A stretch of 37,166 nt of DNA from CAZBKJ01 sp964492495. Its GTDB lineage: Bacteria > Patescibacteriota > Microgenomatia > UBA1400 > UBA12028. The DNA lies in the NCBI GenBank assembly GCA_964492495.1, contig CAZBKJ010000010.1, forward strand, positions 1-37,166, in the 5' to 3' direction. Shown here piece after piece: positions 15,537 through 22,894 of the stretch. Position numbers and translations under genes: made by a program. How positions within the stretch are numbered: position 1 is the first letter of the stretch; each line of letters starts with the position of its first letter. The notes under the pieces were generated by a model. It searched no databases. It was not told the DNA's origin and saw only the letters and a list, made by a program, of their open reading frames with translations.

Positions 15537-15658
15537 TCGAGGCTGTGTGACACAATTGGAACCTATTTCCAGGTAACGAATCCAACCACGAATTATATCT
15601 ACTGTTGATTACTTGCTAGTCTAGGACCTCTTCTCACACTCAATACTGGAATTTCTGT

Positions 15659-15862
15659 CTAAACCGGCTGTATAAGTACGTCACTTGTTAGGTTTTGCAT
15701 AAAATCTTGCTGATATAGAGTTTCGTAATCAGGAGCATTCCCAAGAATAACTCCATTCATGATTGCTACCAAAGTACCCGGAGCTAAAACGTCGAACTCA
15801 CGAATGGCTTCTGCATTAAGAAATGCTAAGTAGTTCGCATCTGTAATTACTTCTTGTGGCAT
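15659..15862 (-). CDS. Small hypothetical protein, resembles DUF5678-type domain
   Basis: 67 residues: an N-terminal helix (NYLAFLNAEAIREF), then PGTLVAIMNGVILGNAPDYETLY, a pattern like the small DUF5678 proteins (VAivdG..v...ys.leeLy). The family has no known function. TTTGGAG sits 5 bases before the ATG, a good ribosome binding site, which supports it being a real gene. It stands alone between the repeat tract and holA on the minus strand, downstream of the tRNA-Pro(UGG) terminator. Confidence 0.6.
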   Translation of the reverse strand: MPQEVITDANYLAFLNAEAIREFDVLAPGTLVAIMNGVILGNAPDYETLYQQDFMQNLTSDVLIQPV

Positions 15863-15998
15863 ATATACTCCAAAGATTAACTGTTGCCACTGAGTTTATC
15901 ACAGAAATTGGAAGAGTCTTTTATCAACATTCCCTCATTTTTGAGTATAAGTCGGGGTGGTGAGATTTTCTCCTTCATACCAGATGTTTCGATTAGTA

Positions 15999-16016
15999 GT
16001 CCGCCAGCTGGCGGAC
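15999..16016. repeat. Perfect 18-bp palindrome
   Basis: GTCCGCCAGCTGGCGGAC equals its own reverse complement. It is inserted in the centre of repeat module copy B and absent from copy A, where the surrounding bases are otherwise alignable. It looks like a small REP-type palindromic unit. Confidence 0.7.
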
Positions 16017-16071
16017 ATATCAAAAATCTGGCTATTCCGGCGGACCTTGCTTCTCGTCTCTCATCAAAATA

Positions 16072-16106
16072 AAAAAAACGAGCTGGTCGCTCGCTTTTTT
16101 ATCTGT
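16072..16106 (-). terminator. Terminator after tRNA-Pro(UGG)
   Basis: On the minus strand CGAGC (16090-16094) pairs with GCTCG (16080-16084), followed by T8 (16072-16079). Identical in core to the hairpin at 7811-7836. It lies about 38 bases after the tRNA 3' end, separated by the palindrome cassette. Confidence 0.85.
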
Positions 16107-16143
16107 CGGTAAGCTCAGCTTACCTTGACCTCGTTTAGCGTGG
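16106..16143 (-). repeat. 38-bp double-palindrome cassette, copy B
   Basis: On the minus strand it starts CCACGCTAAACGAGG and contains the palindrome GGTAAGCTGAGCTTACC, ending CCGA. It sits directly between the tRNA-Pro(UGG) discriminator base and the terminator, while in locus A the cassette lies after the downstream tRNA remnant. Boundaries are good to about one base. Confidence 0.8.
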
Positions 16144-16217
16144 TCGGGGTGGTGAGACTCGAACTCACGACCTCCTGCTCCCAAAGCAGGCGCTCTAGCC
16201 ATCTAAGCCACACCCCG
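16144..16217 (-). tRNA. tRNA-Pro (anticodon UGG)
   Basis: About 74 bases on the minus strand. Acceptor CGGGGTG pairs with CACCCCG, discriminator A; anticodon stem CCTGC/GCAGG with loop TTTGGGA gives anticodon TGG; T-arm GTGAG-TTCGAGT-CTCAC. CCA is not encoded. From the variable region to the 3' end it is identical to tRNA-Pro(GGG) at 7727-7800. It lies 38 bases downstream of the Nudix gene and may be processed from a shared transcript; a TATACT-like box upstream could also drive it. Confidence 0.93.
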
Positions 16218-16255
16218 TAAGGTATGTAGTATATCGTAAAAAGGGAGAAAATGCC

Positions 16256-16810
16256 TCAAGAAAAAAGTTGGGCAAATTTTTGTTTTGCTATCACCCAGGC
16301 AGCTATCGTCCCTGCGTAAATGATCTTTCCTTCGGCGATCAGCTGATCAAATTCTTTAGGCGTAAAAGTGAGTATTTCAATAGTCTCAATTGGATCAAGC
16401 TTTTGACTTGAATTAAACTCCACATTTCGGGCTAGGTAGCAGTAGACTCTTTCTGTTCCTTTTGTAGGAAAACCTGAATATTCCGCAAACAACTCCAGAT
16501 CGTCTGTCTGAATCCCTGTTTCTTCTTCAAGTTCTTGTTTTGCAACATCTTTTATATTTGCATGTTTCTGTTCCAAGCGACCAGCAGGAAATTCTATTGT
16601 AATTTCATCGATACCAGGCTTATATTGCCGAACAAGCACTAATTTTCCATCTTTTGTGATAGGAATGATCAACGCAACATCCTCAACCGTCGTGACATAG
16701 AAATCATCAATTATTTTTCCGTCTGGAAGCTCGTATGTTCTCTTTTCCAAAAGAAAGTGTGGACTTGGTGATATGTCCTCCTTGGAAAGTAATTTCCATT
16801 TTTGAATCAT
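16256..16810 (-). CDS. Nudix hydrolase (ADP-ribose pyrophosphatase-like)
   Basis: 184 residues. The order VALIIPITKDGKLVLVRQYKPG, then EFPAGRLE, then the QELEEETG part of the Nudix helix, with a following SGFPTKGTERVYCYLA, is that of ADP-sugar pyrophosphatases (NudF/YqkG group). The Nudix box is slightly off consensus: the usual Arg before ELxEE is Gln and the loop after the first Gly is one residue longer, while the metal-binding Glu cluster is kept. ATG 16810 was chosen; the open frame runs back through the tRNA-Leu, which cannot be coding. It sits between tRNA-Leu and tRNA-Pro(UGG) on the same strand. Confidence 0.85.
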   Translation of the reverse strand: MIQKWKLLSKEDISPSPHFLLEKRTYELPDGKIIDDFYVTTVEDVALIIPITKDGKLVLVRQYKPGIDEITIEFPAGRLEQKHANIKDVAKQELEEETGIQTDDLELFAEYSGFPTKGTERVYCYLARNVEFNSSQKLDPIETIEILTFTPKEFDQLIAEGKIIYAGTIAAWVIAKQKFAQLFS

Positions 16811-16851
16811 AAAATTTAGATCAATGTAGTTTATTGTCACTCCACTAAGCT

Positions 16852-16938
16852 TGGTGGCCCGGGAGGGGGTCGAACCCTCACGCTCTTGCGAGCAAGAGAT
16901 TTTAAGTCTCTCGTGTATGCCAGTTTCACCACCGGGCC
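16852..16938 (-). tRNA. tRNA-Leu (anticodon UAA), CCA encoded
   Basis: 87 bases on the minus strand, including the 3' CCA. Acceptor GGCCCGG pairs perfectly with CCGGGCC, discriminator A at 16855, then CCA. Anticodon stem GAGA/TCTC with loop CTTAAAA gives anticodon TAA; the long variable arm TGCTCGCAAGAGCG marks a class II tRNA; the T-arm is AGGG-TTCGACC-CCCT. A TACAAT box (16949-16954 on the minus strand) lies 10 bases upstream of the 5' end. Confidence 0.93.
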
Positions 16939-16948
16939 AATATTCTGT

Positions 16949-16954
16949 ATTGTA
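16949..16954 (-). promoter_or_regulatory. -10 box upstream of tRNA-Leu(UAA)
   Basis: TACAAT on the minus strand, five of six consensus bases, 10 bases before the mature tRNA 5' end. A -35 is not obvious. It would also serve the Nudix gene and tRNA-Pro(UGG) downstream. Confidence 0.4.
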
Positions 16955-17023
16955 CCGCAAAGATACCAAAGTATGGTACTGTTGAAGCAACAGCTACGAC
17001 AACCAGCGATTATAGCTACAGTT

Positions 17024-18553
17024 ATGAATCCAGTCATCCGAGTCAAAAGTGGAGTATTATCGGGAATCGACGTTGTAGATGTCACGATTGAGACCGCCAC
17101 GCACTACGCTCAAATGCCAAACTTCATGATCGTTGGCCTTGGGGATAAGGCAGTGGATGAGGCAAAAGAACGCGTCAAATCTGCTATCAGAAGCTCTGGA
17201 TTCTCCCTCGAACCAGCAAAATTGGTCGTCAATCTCACTCCTGCCCATATTCACAAACAAGGAACGCAATTTGACCTTGGAATCGCTCTAGGGATACTTT
17301 CCAGTCAAGAAAGCATTCCACTTACTCTACCAAAAGATTTCTTATTTATTGGAGAGTTATCGCTAGATGGGAAAATACGTCATGTGACTGGTGCGCTTCC
17401 TTTTGTCCTTCATGCCAAGAAACGAAAATATGCTGGTGTCATCTTCCCCAAAGACAATCTTCCGGAGGTTTCTTCCATTACTGGAATTGATCTCTATCCG
17501 GTTGAAACCCTGTCTCAAGTGATCAAAGAGTTTACCAATCAACACTTGCCTTCTCCCTACCCACCCCAGAGCTTTGAGCCGGACGCACATGAAGACTTTC
17601 CAATCGATTTTGCTGATGTGCATGGACAAGAGATAGCAAAAAGAGCGTTGGAGATTGCTTCAGCCGGTGGACACAATATTTTGCTCTCTGGAGTCCCTGG
17701 GGCGGGCAAAACCATGATGGCACGAGCATTTGTGAGTATACTGCCACCCCTTACCCAAGAAGAAGCTATTGAGCTTACGCAAATATATTCAGTGGCAAAT
17801 GCCCTGGGAGAAGATAATCACCTCGTATCCACACGACCATTTCGCAGTCCCCATCACACGACAAGTTTGGTGGGACTTATCGGTGGTGGATCAAAACCCA
17901 AACCAGGAGAAATTTCACTCGCGCATAGAGGAGTACTTTTTTTGGATGAATTTGCGGAATTCCCTCGGCAGATGCTTGAGAGCCTTCGCCAGCCACTTGA
18001 GGATGGAAAGGTAAGCATTGCTCGTGCTTCCGGGAGCATTACCTACCCTTCTCGCTTTACATTGCTCGCTGCCGTGAACCCTTGTCCCTGCGGATACAGA
18101 GGAAGCAAGAAACGACAGTGTGTTTGCCAGACAACAGCAATAGAGAAATATCAAAAACGACTTTCAGGCCCCATCTTGGATCGTATTGACCTCCATGTTC
18201 ATGTGAGTGAAGTCGAAGTGGAAAAATTGGCAAATCATCAAACCCAAGGAATCGAAAATTCACAAACAATTCGCGACAGAGTAATCAAGGCAAGAAAACA
18301 GCAGCACGAACGATTCAAGGAATTGAAAGTACATACCAATTCTGAACTTTCATCAAAGCTTGTAAAAAATCACTGCTTTGTAGAACCAGAAGCTGAAAAA
18401 GTTTTGCTCACAGCAGTTGACCGTCTCGGTCTATCTACACGGACGTACTTTAAGATGATAAAAGTCGCTCAAACCATCGCAGACTTGGATGGAAGCAAAA
18501 ACATTTCTGTCGCGCACATCACTGAAGCACTTTCCTACCGACCGCAAAGTTAG
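17024..18553 (+). CDS. comM: ComM/YifB family AAA+ ATPase (Mg-chelatase-like)
   Basis: A 509-residue protein of full family length. An N-terminal Lon-protease-like domain (1-175, with VGLGDKAVDEAKERV and FDLGIALGIL) precedes the AAA+ core: Walker A GVPGAGKT (223-230), Walker B VLFLDEF (304-310), a four-Cys cluster C354, C356, C366, C368 and the sensor region SGPILDRIDLH. ComM is a hexameric helicase that drives branch migration during integration of taken-up DNA in natural transformation; a competence role here is inference. ATG 17024 fits the family start MNPVIRVKSG; the open frame upstream runs through the tRNA-Leu and is not coding. It converges on surE with a 4-base overlap of the stops. 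Confidence 0.95.
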   Translation: MNPVIRVKSGVLSGIDVVDVTIETATHYAQMPNFMIVGLGDKAVDEAKERVKSAIRSSGFSLEPAKLVVNLTPAHIHKQGTQFDLGIALGILSSQESIPLTLPKDFLFIGELSLDGKIRHVTGALPFVLHAKKRKYAGVIFPKDNLPEVSSITGIDLYPVETLSQVIKEFTNQHLPSPYPPQSFEPDAHEDFPIDFADVHGQEIAKRALEIASAGGHNILLSGVPGAGKTMMARAFVSILPPLTQEEAIELTQIYSVANALGEDNHLVSTRPFRSPHHTTSLVGLIGGGSKPKPGEISLAHRGVLFLDEFAEFPRQMLESLRQPLEDGKVSIARASGSITYPSRFTLLAAVNPCPCGYRGSKKRQCVCQTTAIEKYQKRLSGPILDRIDLHVHVSEVEVEKLANHQTQGIENSQTIRDRVIKARKQQHERFKELKVHTNSELSSKLVKNHCFVEPEAEKVLLTAVDRLGLSTRTYFKMIKVAQTIADLDGSKNISVAHITEALSYRPQS

Positions 18554-19335
18554 ACCATTTTCTCATTTTCAAGTTTTCTGTAGAGCGCATGATCTGTCCA
18601 GTCCAGGTGTAGTGGAGTTAGCGTTATGTTTCCTTGTCGAAGTGCTGCAATATCGTACGCAGTATCGCAGATCACTTCGTCATGTGGAGAAAAGGGATAC
18701 GAGAATGTATTGTTGTCTTCATTGACCGAAATAGGAGGGTAGCAGGCTTTGATACTAGGAGCAAGTTTTGCCCAAGCCATTTTTTCACTGTGTTTTGCGG
18801 GAAAATTGATGTTGAGGAAATTAGATCCCCAGAGCGAATTCTCTATGACTTTTTTTATTGTGGTACGAACCATTTTTCCTGGAGTTTCCAAGAATTCATC
18901 CAGTGGATCACTTTCATCATGTTTTCGAAAGTAGAAATCCCCTGGTGTTACCCAACTGAGCGCAAGAGCGTTTTGTGCAACCTCAAGACCTAAGCCTCTC
19001 CAAGCTGCACACACAGTACCTGAGGAAATGGATGATACCCCGACATTTTCGCCCAAATTTACTCCTGAGATTAAGAGATCAAATTTTTGTGGGATTTTGG
19101 CATACGCAAACTCCATCGCATCACAAGGTGAGCCATCGATGCAAAATGCTTGTACTCCATCAACCGATGTTTCAACCCATGATCCACCTGTTTTTATATT
19201 GAGTTTTCCTCCGACAGCACTCTGTTGGGTTTTCGTCCCAACGACAGTCAGTTTGTGATCCTTTTGTAAGACCTGAATTAACACGCGAGTACCAATCGAG
19301 TTGTACCCATCATCGCCGGTTAGCAAAATATTCAT
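18550..19335 (-). CDS. surE: SurE 5'/3'-nucleotidase
   Basis: A 261-residue metal-dependent survival nucleotidase that removes phosphate from nucleoside monophosphates. Metal ligands of the family are present at the usual places: D8 and D9 in LLTGDDGY, S39 in TQQSA, and N93 in SGVNLGENVG; SSISSGTVCAAWRG follows as expected. The first motif reads GDDG rather than the nearly invariant NDDG. It lies downstream of the unknown gene at 19310 and its start overlaps that gene's 3' end by 26 bases. It is the last minus-strand gene of the long cluster. Confidence 0.9.
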   Translation of the reverse strand: MNILLTGDDGYNSIGTRVLIQVLQKDHKLTVVGTKTQQSAVGGKLNIKTGGSWVETSVDGVQAFCIDGSPCDAMEFAYAKIPQKFDLLISGVNLGENVGVSSISSGTVCAAWRGLGLEVAQNALALSWVTPGDFYFRKHDESDPLDEFLETPGKMVRTTIKKVIENSLWGSNFLNINFPAKHSEKMAWAKLAPSIKACYPPISVNEDNNTFSYPFSPHDEVICDTAYDIAALRQGNITLTPLHLDWTDHALYRKLENEKMV

Positions 19336-19792
19336 GAAGGGATTGTAACACTTTAGGGAAGTTTATTCGCAAAGAAGAGTACCCTATCTGTATCTGGATT
19401 TGCATCTTGCCCATGCAACATGGTATCCACAGATTCTTTGCAAACATATGTTCTTCACCTGGTCTATGTATCACTTGATCCCTATCATTTGGATTAATCA
19501 GAGCAAGATGAAAATAGAAATCAGGCTTTGAGATTTCTACAAGAGCGATCAAAACTGCGTTTGAAGGAACCTGTATTGAATCGAGTGTGTTTTCGCAAAG
19601 AAAAAAGAAATACTGTAGTACTATTTCTTTTGCATGAGTAGGATCAATATATTTTTCAGATTTCATCGCTCCAGAAAGGTACAATGCTGCACTGATGCAG
19701 TTTTTTCCAGTACTACGCAGATTCATCCGTTTGTACCGCTCCATCGCAAGCGCAGGATCAAACGAACACTGTGTGAAATTTTCCGTATCCAT
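19310..19792 (-). CDS. Hypothetical protein, possibly papain/NlpC-like cysteine hydrolase fold
   Basis: 160 residues, not assigned to a family with confidence. It shows NC (31-32) opening a helix with ALYLSG, then about 60 residues later a strand YFHLALI (93-99) containing H95, then VIHRPG (107-112). A Cys at a helix start followed by a His-bearing strand is the layout of papain/NlpC-like hydrolases, but catalytic function is only a guess. I chose ATG 19792; a GTG at 19846 would overlap the end of rpsI. It lies 13 bases after rpsI and overlaps the surE start, so is likely the next gene of the operon. No clear Shine-Dalgarno is seen. Confidence 0.6.
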   Translation of the reverse strand: MDTENFTQCSFDPALAMERYKRMNLRSTGKNCISAALYLSGAMKSEKYIDPTHAKEIVLQYFFFLCENTLDSIQVPSNAVLIALVEISKPDFYFHLALINPNDRDQVIHRPGEEHMFAKNLWIPCCMGKMQIQIQIGYSSLRINFPKVLQSLHEYFANRR

Positions 19793-19805
19793 GAGTGGAG
19801 AACGA

Positions 19806-20291
19806 TTAACGTTTTGGAGATTGTTTTGCTCTTCGAGCTTTTCCACCTGTACCCATTTTTCGGGTTTCTCTCATACGTGGATCACGGGTGAGAAGACCAG
19901 CATCACGAAGGGCTTTTTTAAGGGTTTCATCGGTCTTTACCAAGGCACGAGAGAGTCCATGTGAGATTGCGGTTGCTTGCGAATGAACTCCACCACCGAG
20001 AACTTTGACGGTAAAGTGAACGCCATCACGTTTGCCAACAAGAACGAGTGGTCGAAACAATACTTCATGAAAAGCTTTCTCACCAAAGTATGTTGCGACA
20101 GACTTTCCATTGACTACATTGTCACCTGCTCCGGCAAAAAGGCGGATACGTGCGATTGCACTTTTGCGTCTTCCAACAGTTGCAATATAGTCTTTTCCAG
20201 CACTAGAACTTGCACTTGTATGAGGCTTTGGCGTGGTTGTTTTCTTCACGATTTTTTGGACTGCTTGATTTTTTTTCTTCAAAATTGCCAT
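19806..20291 (-). CDS. rpsI: Ribosomal protein S9
   Basis: 161 residues. The S9 core starts at ATVGRRKSAIARIRL and includes TVKVLGGGVHSQATAISHGLSRAL and GLLTRDPRMRETRK; the C-terminal Arg/Lys tail that reaches the ribosomal P site ends SPKR. About 35 residues of Lys/Thr/Ser-rich sequence precede the core. ATG 20291 was chosen because the earlier in-frame start lies in the hairpin-bearing spacer. The gene follows L13, the usual pairing, after a spacer holding a GC-rich stem-loop. Confidence 0.95.
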   Translation of the reverse strand: MAILKKKNQAVQKIVKKTTTPKPHTSASSSAGKDYIATVGRRKSAIARIRLFAGAGDNVVNGKSVATYFGEKAFHEVLFRPLVLVGKRDGVHFTVKVLGGGVHSQATAISHGLSRALVKTDETLKKALRDAGLLTRDPRMRETRKMGTGGKARRAKQSPKR

Positions 20292-20300
20292 ATGCGTGTT

Positions 20301-20314
20301 CCCGCAATCGCGGG
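20301..20314 (-). promoter_or_regulatory. Stem-loop between rplM and rpsI
   Basis: CCCGC (20301-20305) and GCGGG (20310-20314) form a 5-bp GC stem with a 4-base loop, only 9 bases before the S9 start codon and over the place where its ribosome binding site should be. The flanking GGATCC and AACACG make it resemble short REP-type palindromes. No U run follows. Confidence 0.5.
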
Positions 20315-20327
20315 GATCCATTCATTA

Positions 20328-20741
20328 TTATTTAAGGTTTGCTTCGTACGGATGTTTGTCATCAACAAAGATTTTGAGTCTAGCCATACGAGGATCTTGC
20401 ATTTTGTTTTTTGAAAGCATCCCTTTGACTCCATGAGCGATGATCTTTCGTGGATCTTTTTCCATGAGTTTCTCAAAAGAAATTTCTTTGAATCCACCAG
20501 GGATCATAGAGTGGCTATAGTACATCTTCTTTTGTGCTTTTGTACCAGTAACCTCAACTTCTTTTGCATTGATCACGACGACGAAGTCACCACTATCAAC
20601 ATGAGGGGTAAAGGAAACTTTGTGTTTTCCCATAAGCCATTGTGCTGCCTGGGTACATACTTTTCCAAGTACTTTTCCCTTGGCATCAATGATATGCCAT
20701 CCTCTTCGTACATCTGCTGGTTTAATCTGAGTTGTTTTCAT
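20328..20741 (-). CDS. rplM: Ribosomal protein L13
   Basis: 137 residues covering the full L13 fold: RGWHIIDAKGKVLGK near the start, the GKHKVSFTPHVDSGDFVVVINA stretch split by strand turns, then the YYSHSMIPGGFKE region and the terminal PRMARLKIF..HPYEA. It binds 23S rRNA early in assembly. It lies 13 bases after rplQ and is followed by rpsI. Confidence 0.96.
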   Translation of the reverse strand: MKTTQIKPADVRRGWHIIDAKGKVLGKVCTQAAQWLMGKHKVSFTPHVDSGDFVVVINAKEVEVTGTKAQKKMYYSHSMIPGGFKEISFEKLMEKDPRKIIAHGVKGMLSKNKMQDPRMARLKIFVDDKHPYEANLK

Positions 20742-20754
20742 AAAACGAAATTAG

Positions 20755-21231
20755 TTATTTGCTGGTACTTTTCTTTGGTTTTGGTGTCTCGGCTTTTTCT
20801 TCTGTTTTTTCTTCCTTCTCTTTTGGTTCAGTTGTAGTAGCTTTGGTAGCCACTTTTTCTTGAACCTTTGCACTTGGTTTGTTTACCAATTCCATCTTCA
20901 CCATCATACTGTCATCGCCTTTGCGCTTTCCTAAACGAACGATTCGTGTGTATCCACTTGTACGTTCTCCCATTGCTGGAGCGACTTCATCCACAAGTCG
21001 GTTGACCACAGCGCGAGTTCCAAAGAATCGCTGAAGCAGTCGACGAGCTGAGATTGTTCCCTCTTGGGCTCTATGTACGAGTTTATCTGCAATACTTTTG
21101 ATTGCTTTTGCTTTTGTTTCCGTTGTTTCAATCTGTCCATACTCAAAGAGAGCGCGGAGCAAGTTCTTGAACAACGATTTTCGCTGTGCAGTATTACGAT
21201 TGAGATGTGTTGTGTTTGATCGATGACGCAT
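20755..21231 (-). CDS. rplQ: Ribosomal protein L17
   Basis: 158 residues. The L17 core (1-115) begins MRHRSNTTHLNRNTAQRK and includes LFEYGQIETTETKAKAI and YTRIVRLGKRKGDDS. About 45 residues of Lys/Glu/Thr-rich low-complexity tail follow, which is not part of the usual L17. It lies 9 bases after rpoA, the standard arrangement. Confidence 0.95.
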   Translation of the reverse strand: MRHRSNTTHLNRNTAQRKSLFKNLLRALFEYGQIETTETKAKAIKSIADKLVHRAQEGTISARRLLQRFFGTRAVVNRLVDEVAPAMGERTSGYTRIVRLGKRKGDDSMMVKMELVNKPSAKVQEKVATKATTTEPKEKEEKTEEKAETPKPKKSTSK

Positions 21232-21240
21232 ACGTGTATC

Positions 21241-22146
21241 TTAGTTTAGACTCAAGCCCTTTTTCTGTAGTGCTTCTTCTACAATATCGACTGATTTTCC
21301 ACCGAGGTTTTTCACTTTTGAAATCTCTGCTTTCTTAGAAGCAATAAGATCTGCTACTGTTTTGAATCCGCCTTTTCGAAGTGCATTTGCAATACGAGTT
21401 GGCAGATCGAGCTCTTCAACAGTTAAGCGTAGTTTTCCATATGTTGGCACTACTGTTTGAGTATCGACTGGTGCAACCACTGGGTTAAAGACTTGTGAGA
21501 ATTGAGCAACTAAAACTTGGGCTGCTTCTTCTACTGCGGTCTTTGGTTCTACTGTTCCATTTGTCCAGATAGTCATGATCAATTTATCAAAGTCAGTTCG
21601 TCGTCCAACACGGGTTGATTCTACCTTAAACGACACTTTTTCAATTGGACTAAACAACGCATCGACTGGAATCACTCCGATACTTCCACTCTTGCGCTCT
21701 TCAGCCATTGAGTATCCCATTCCATACTCTGCAGTCATTTCGACCGTGAGTTTTGATTTTGCAGAGACGGTTGCCAAGTGAAGATCAGGATTAATAACTT
21801 CAACTCCACCTGATGTTGTAATATCAGCAGCAGTCACTGTAGCAGGGCCTTTGACGTCAATTGTAAGTGTCACAGGTTCCTGTGACGATGAACGGAGACG
21901 AATTTGCTTAACGTTTAAGATAAATTCAACAATATCTTCACTCATTCCTTCAAGTGTTGAGAATTGGTGAGAAACACCATCGATTTTCAAAGATGTAACT
22001 GCAAATCCAGGAAGAGAACTCAAAAGCACTCTTCGAAGTGCGTTTCCAATTGTCTGACCATATCCTCTTTCGAGTGGTTCAAAGACGAGGGTTGATGATT
22101 GGGTAGATTCATTTTCTACCTGGATACTGAATGTTGGTTGTGTCAT
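21241..22146 (-). CDS. rpoA: RNA polymerase alpha subunit
   Basis: 301 residues. The N-terminal dimerisation domain contains FEPLERGYGQTIGNALRRVLLSS and the assembly motif of the family; the C-terminal domain (about 235-301) has the helix-hairpin-helix ELDLPTRIANALRKGG and KVKNLGGKSVDIVEEAL that contacts UP elements and activators. Slightly shorter than E. coli alpha (329). AAGGAG lies just before the ATG. It follows rpsD after a 60-base spacer with a strong hairpin. Confidence 0.97.
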   Translation of the reverse strand: MTQPTFSIQVENESTQSSTLVFEPLERGYGQTIGNALRRVLLSSLPGFAVTSLKIDGVSHQFSTLEGMSEDIVEFILNVKQIRLRSSSQEPVTLTIDVKGPATVTAADITTSGGVEVINPDLHLATVSAKSKLTVEMTAEYGMGYSMAEERKSGSIGVIPVDALFSPIEKVSFKVESTRVGRRTDFDKLIMTIWTNGTVEPKTAVEEAAQVLVAQFSQVFNPVVAPVDTQTVVPTYGKLRLTVEELDLPTRIANALRKGGFKTVADLIASKKAEISKVKNLGGKSVDIVEEALQKKGLSLN

Positions 22147-22170
22147 ACAACGCTCCTTTATAGTTTCACC

Positions 22171-22189
22171 GTCTTACCAAAGGTAAGAC
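22171..22189 (-). promoter_or_regulatory. Stem-loop between rpsD and rpoA
   Basis: A perfect 8-bp inverted repeat, GTCTTACC (22171-22178) and GGTAAGAC (22182-22189), with a 3-base loop. No U tract follows, so it is more likely an RNA processing or stability element than a terminator. Confidence 0.5.
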
Positions 22190-22206
22190 TTCGTTTCTAA
22201 GGGTAC

Positions 22207-22812
22207 TTACCGACTATAGAATTCAACGATTAATTGTTCGTTGACGTTAATATCTAACTCATCTCGTTCTGGGAAACGAACTACTTTTCCACTATTTCCT
22301 TCACGCTCAAACCATACTGGAAGAGCTTTTGTATCTTTGAGTAATGCTTCCACCACTGGGATCTTGAGTGCTTTACTCTTCAAAGAAATAATATCGCCAG
22401 GTTTAATCAAATATGATGGGATGGTTGCTTTTTTCCCGTTTACTTGAACGTGGTTATGTGACACGAGCTGTCGTGCAGATGCTCGGGTAGGAGCAAATCC
22501 AAGCCTATACACAACGTTATCAAGTCTTCTCTCCAAAAGTTTCAAAAGAGCAGCTCCTGTTGATGCAGGAGTCTTTGTTGCAGTTTCGTAGTACTTACTC
22601 ATCTGCTTTTCCAAAACTCCGTAGATGATCTTTAACTTCTGTTTTTCTTTGAGTTGCATTCCGTAGTCAGACACTTTCTTTCGACCTTTTTTCCCGTGTT
22701 GTCCAGGAAGGATTGCCAAACGTCGGGCGACTTTCACGGAGTTTGTTTTCAAACCGAGATCTTCACCCATTGCGCGCTGTAGTTTTTGTTTTGGTCCTGT
22801 GTATCTTGCCAT
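22207..22812 (-). CDS. rpsD: Ribosomal protein S4
   Basis: 201 residues, the short bacterial form. The N terminus lacks the four-Cys zinc knuckle (no Cys in the first 60 residues), the helical region holds LPGQHGKKGRKKVSDYG, and the S4 RNA-binding domain holds LERRLDNVVYRLGFAPTRAS and ARQLVSHNHVQVNGKK. S4 nucleates 30S assembly. It follows rpsK after an 82-base spacer with a long hairpin. Confidence 0.96.
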   Translation of the reverse strand: MARYTGPKQKLQRAMGEDLGLKTNSVKVARRLAILPGQHGKKGRKKVSDYGMQLKEKQKLKIIYGVLEKQMSKYYETATKTPASTGAALLKLLERRLDNVVYRLGFAPTRASARQLVSHNHVQVNGKKATIPSYLIKPGDIISLKSKALKIPVVEALLKDTKALPVWFEREGNSGKVVRFPERDELDINVNEQLIVEFYSR

Positions 22813-22830
22813 AATTTTGAATTTTATAGA

Positions 22831-22871
22831 TTATAGGTAATAGTCTGTAGGGTTTTTTCTATGACCTATAA
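22831..22871 (-). promoter_or_regulatory. Long stem-loop between rpsK and rpsD
   Basis: The arms 22831-22843 (TTATAGGTAATAG) and 22859-22871 (CTATGACCTATAA) are complementary at 12 of 13 positions around a 15-base loop. The spacer is built from short direct repeats of a TATAG/GATAG type. No terminator U run follows the stem on the minus strand. Confidence 0.5.
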
Positions 22872-22894
22872 ACTATCAACCATCAACTCCTTTT

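Larger units (their letters stand above)
15952..16106 (-). repeat. tRNA-Pro-associated repeat module, copy B
   Basis: Inverted counterpart of 7801-7947: terminator hairpin (16072-16106), the GATGAGAGACGAGAAGCAAG stretch, CATCTGGTATG and a final tRNA 3'-end remnant TCTCACCACCCCGA (15952-15965). The centre differs: it holds the perfect 18-bp palindrome at 15999-16016 instead of the copy A sequence. No gene is seen between 15863 and 16143. Confidence 0.8.

Noticed and set aside
16811..16990. N-terminal extension of the Nudix frame and, on the other strand, of the comM frame from 16886
   Set aside because: Both extensions run through the tRNA-Leu gene; family alignments start at ATG 16810 and ATG 17024.
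19793..19846. GTG 19846 as start of the unknown gene before surE
   Set aside because: It lies inside the conserved C-terminal coding part of rpsI; ATG 19792 begins after the rpsI stop.
22813..22894. TATAG/GATAG-type short repeats in ribosomal spacers as a CRISPR array
   Set aside because: The units are only 7-9 bases, imperfect, without spacers of constant length and without cas genes; they form hairpins instead.
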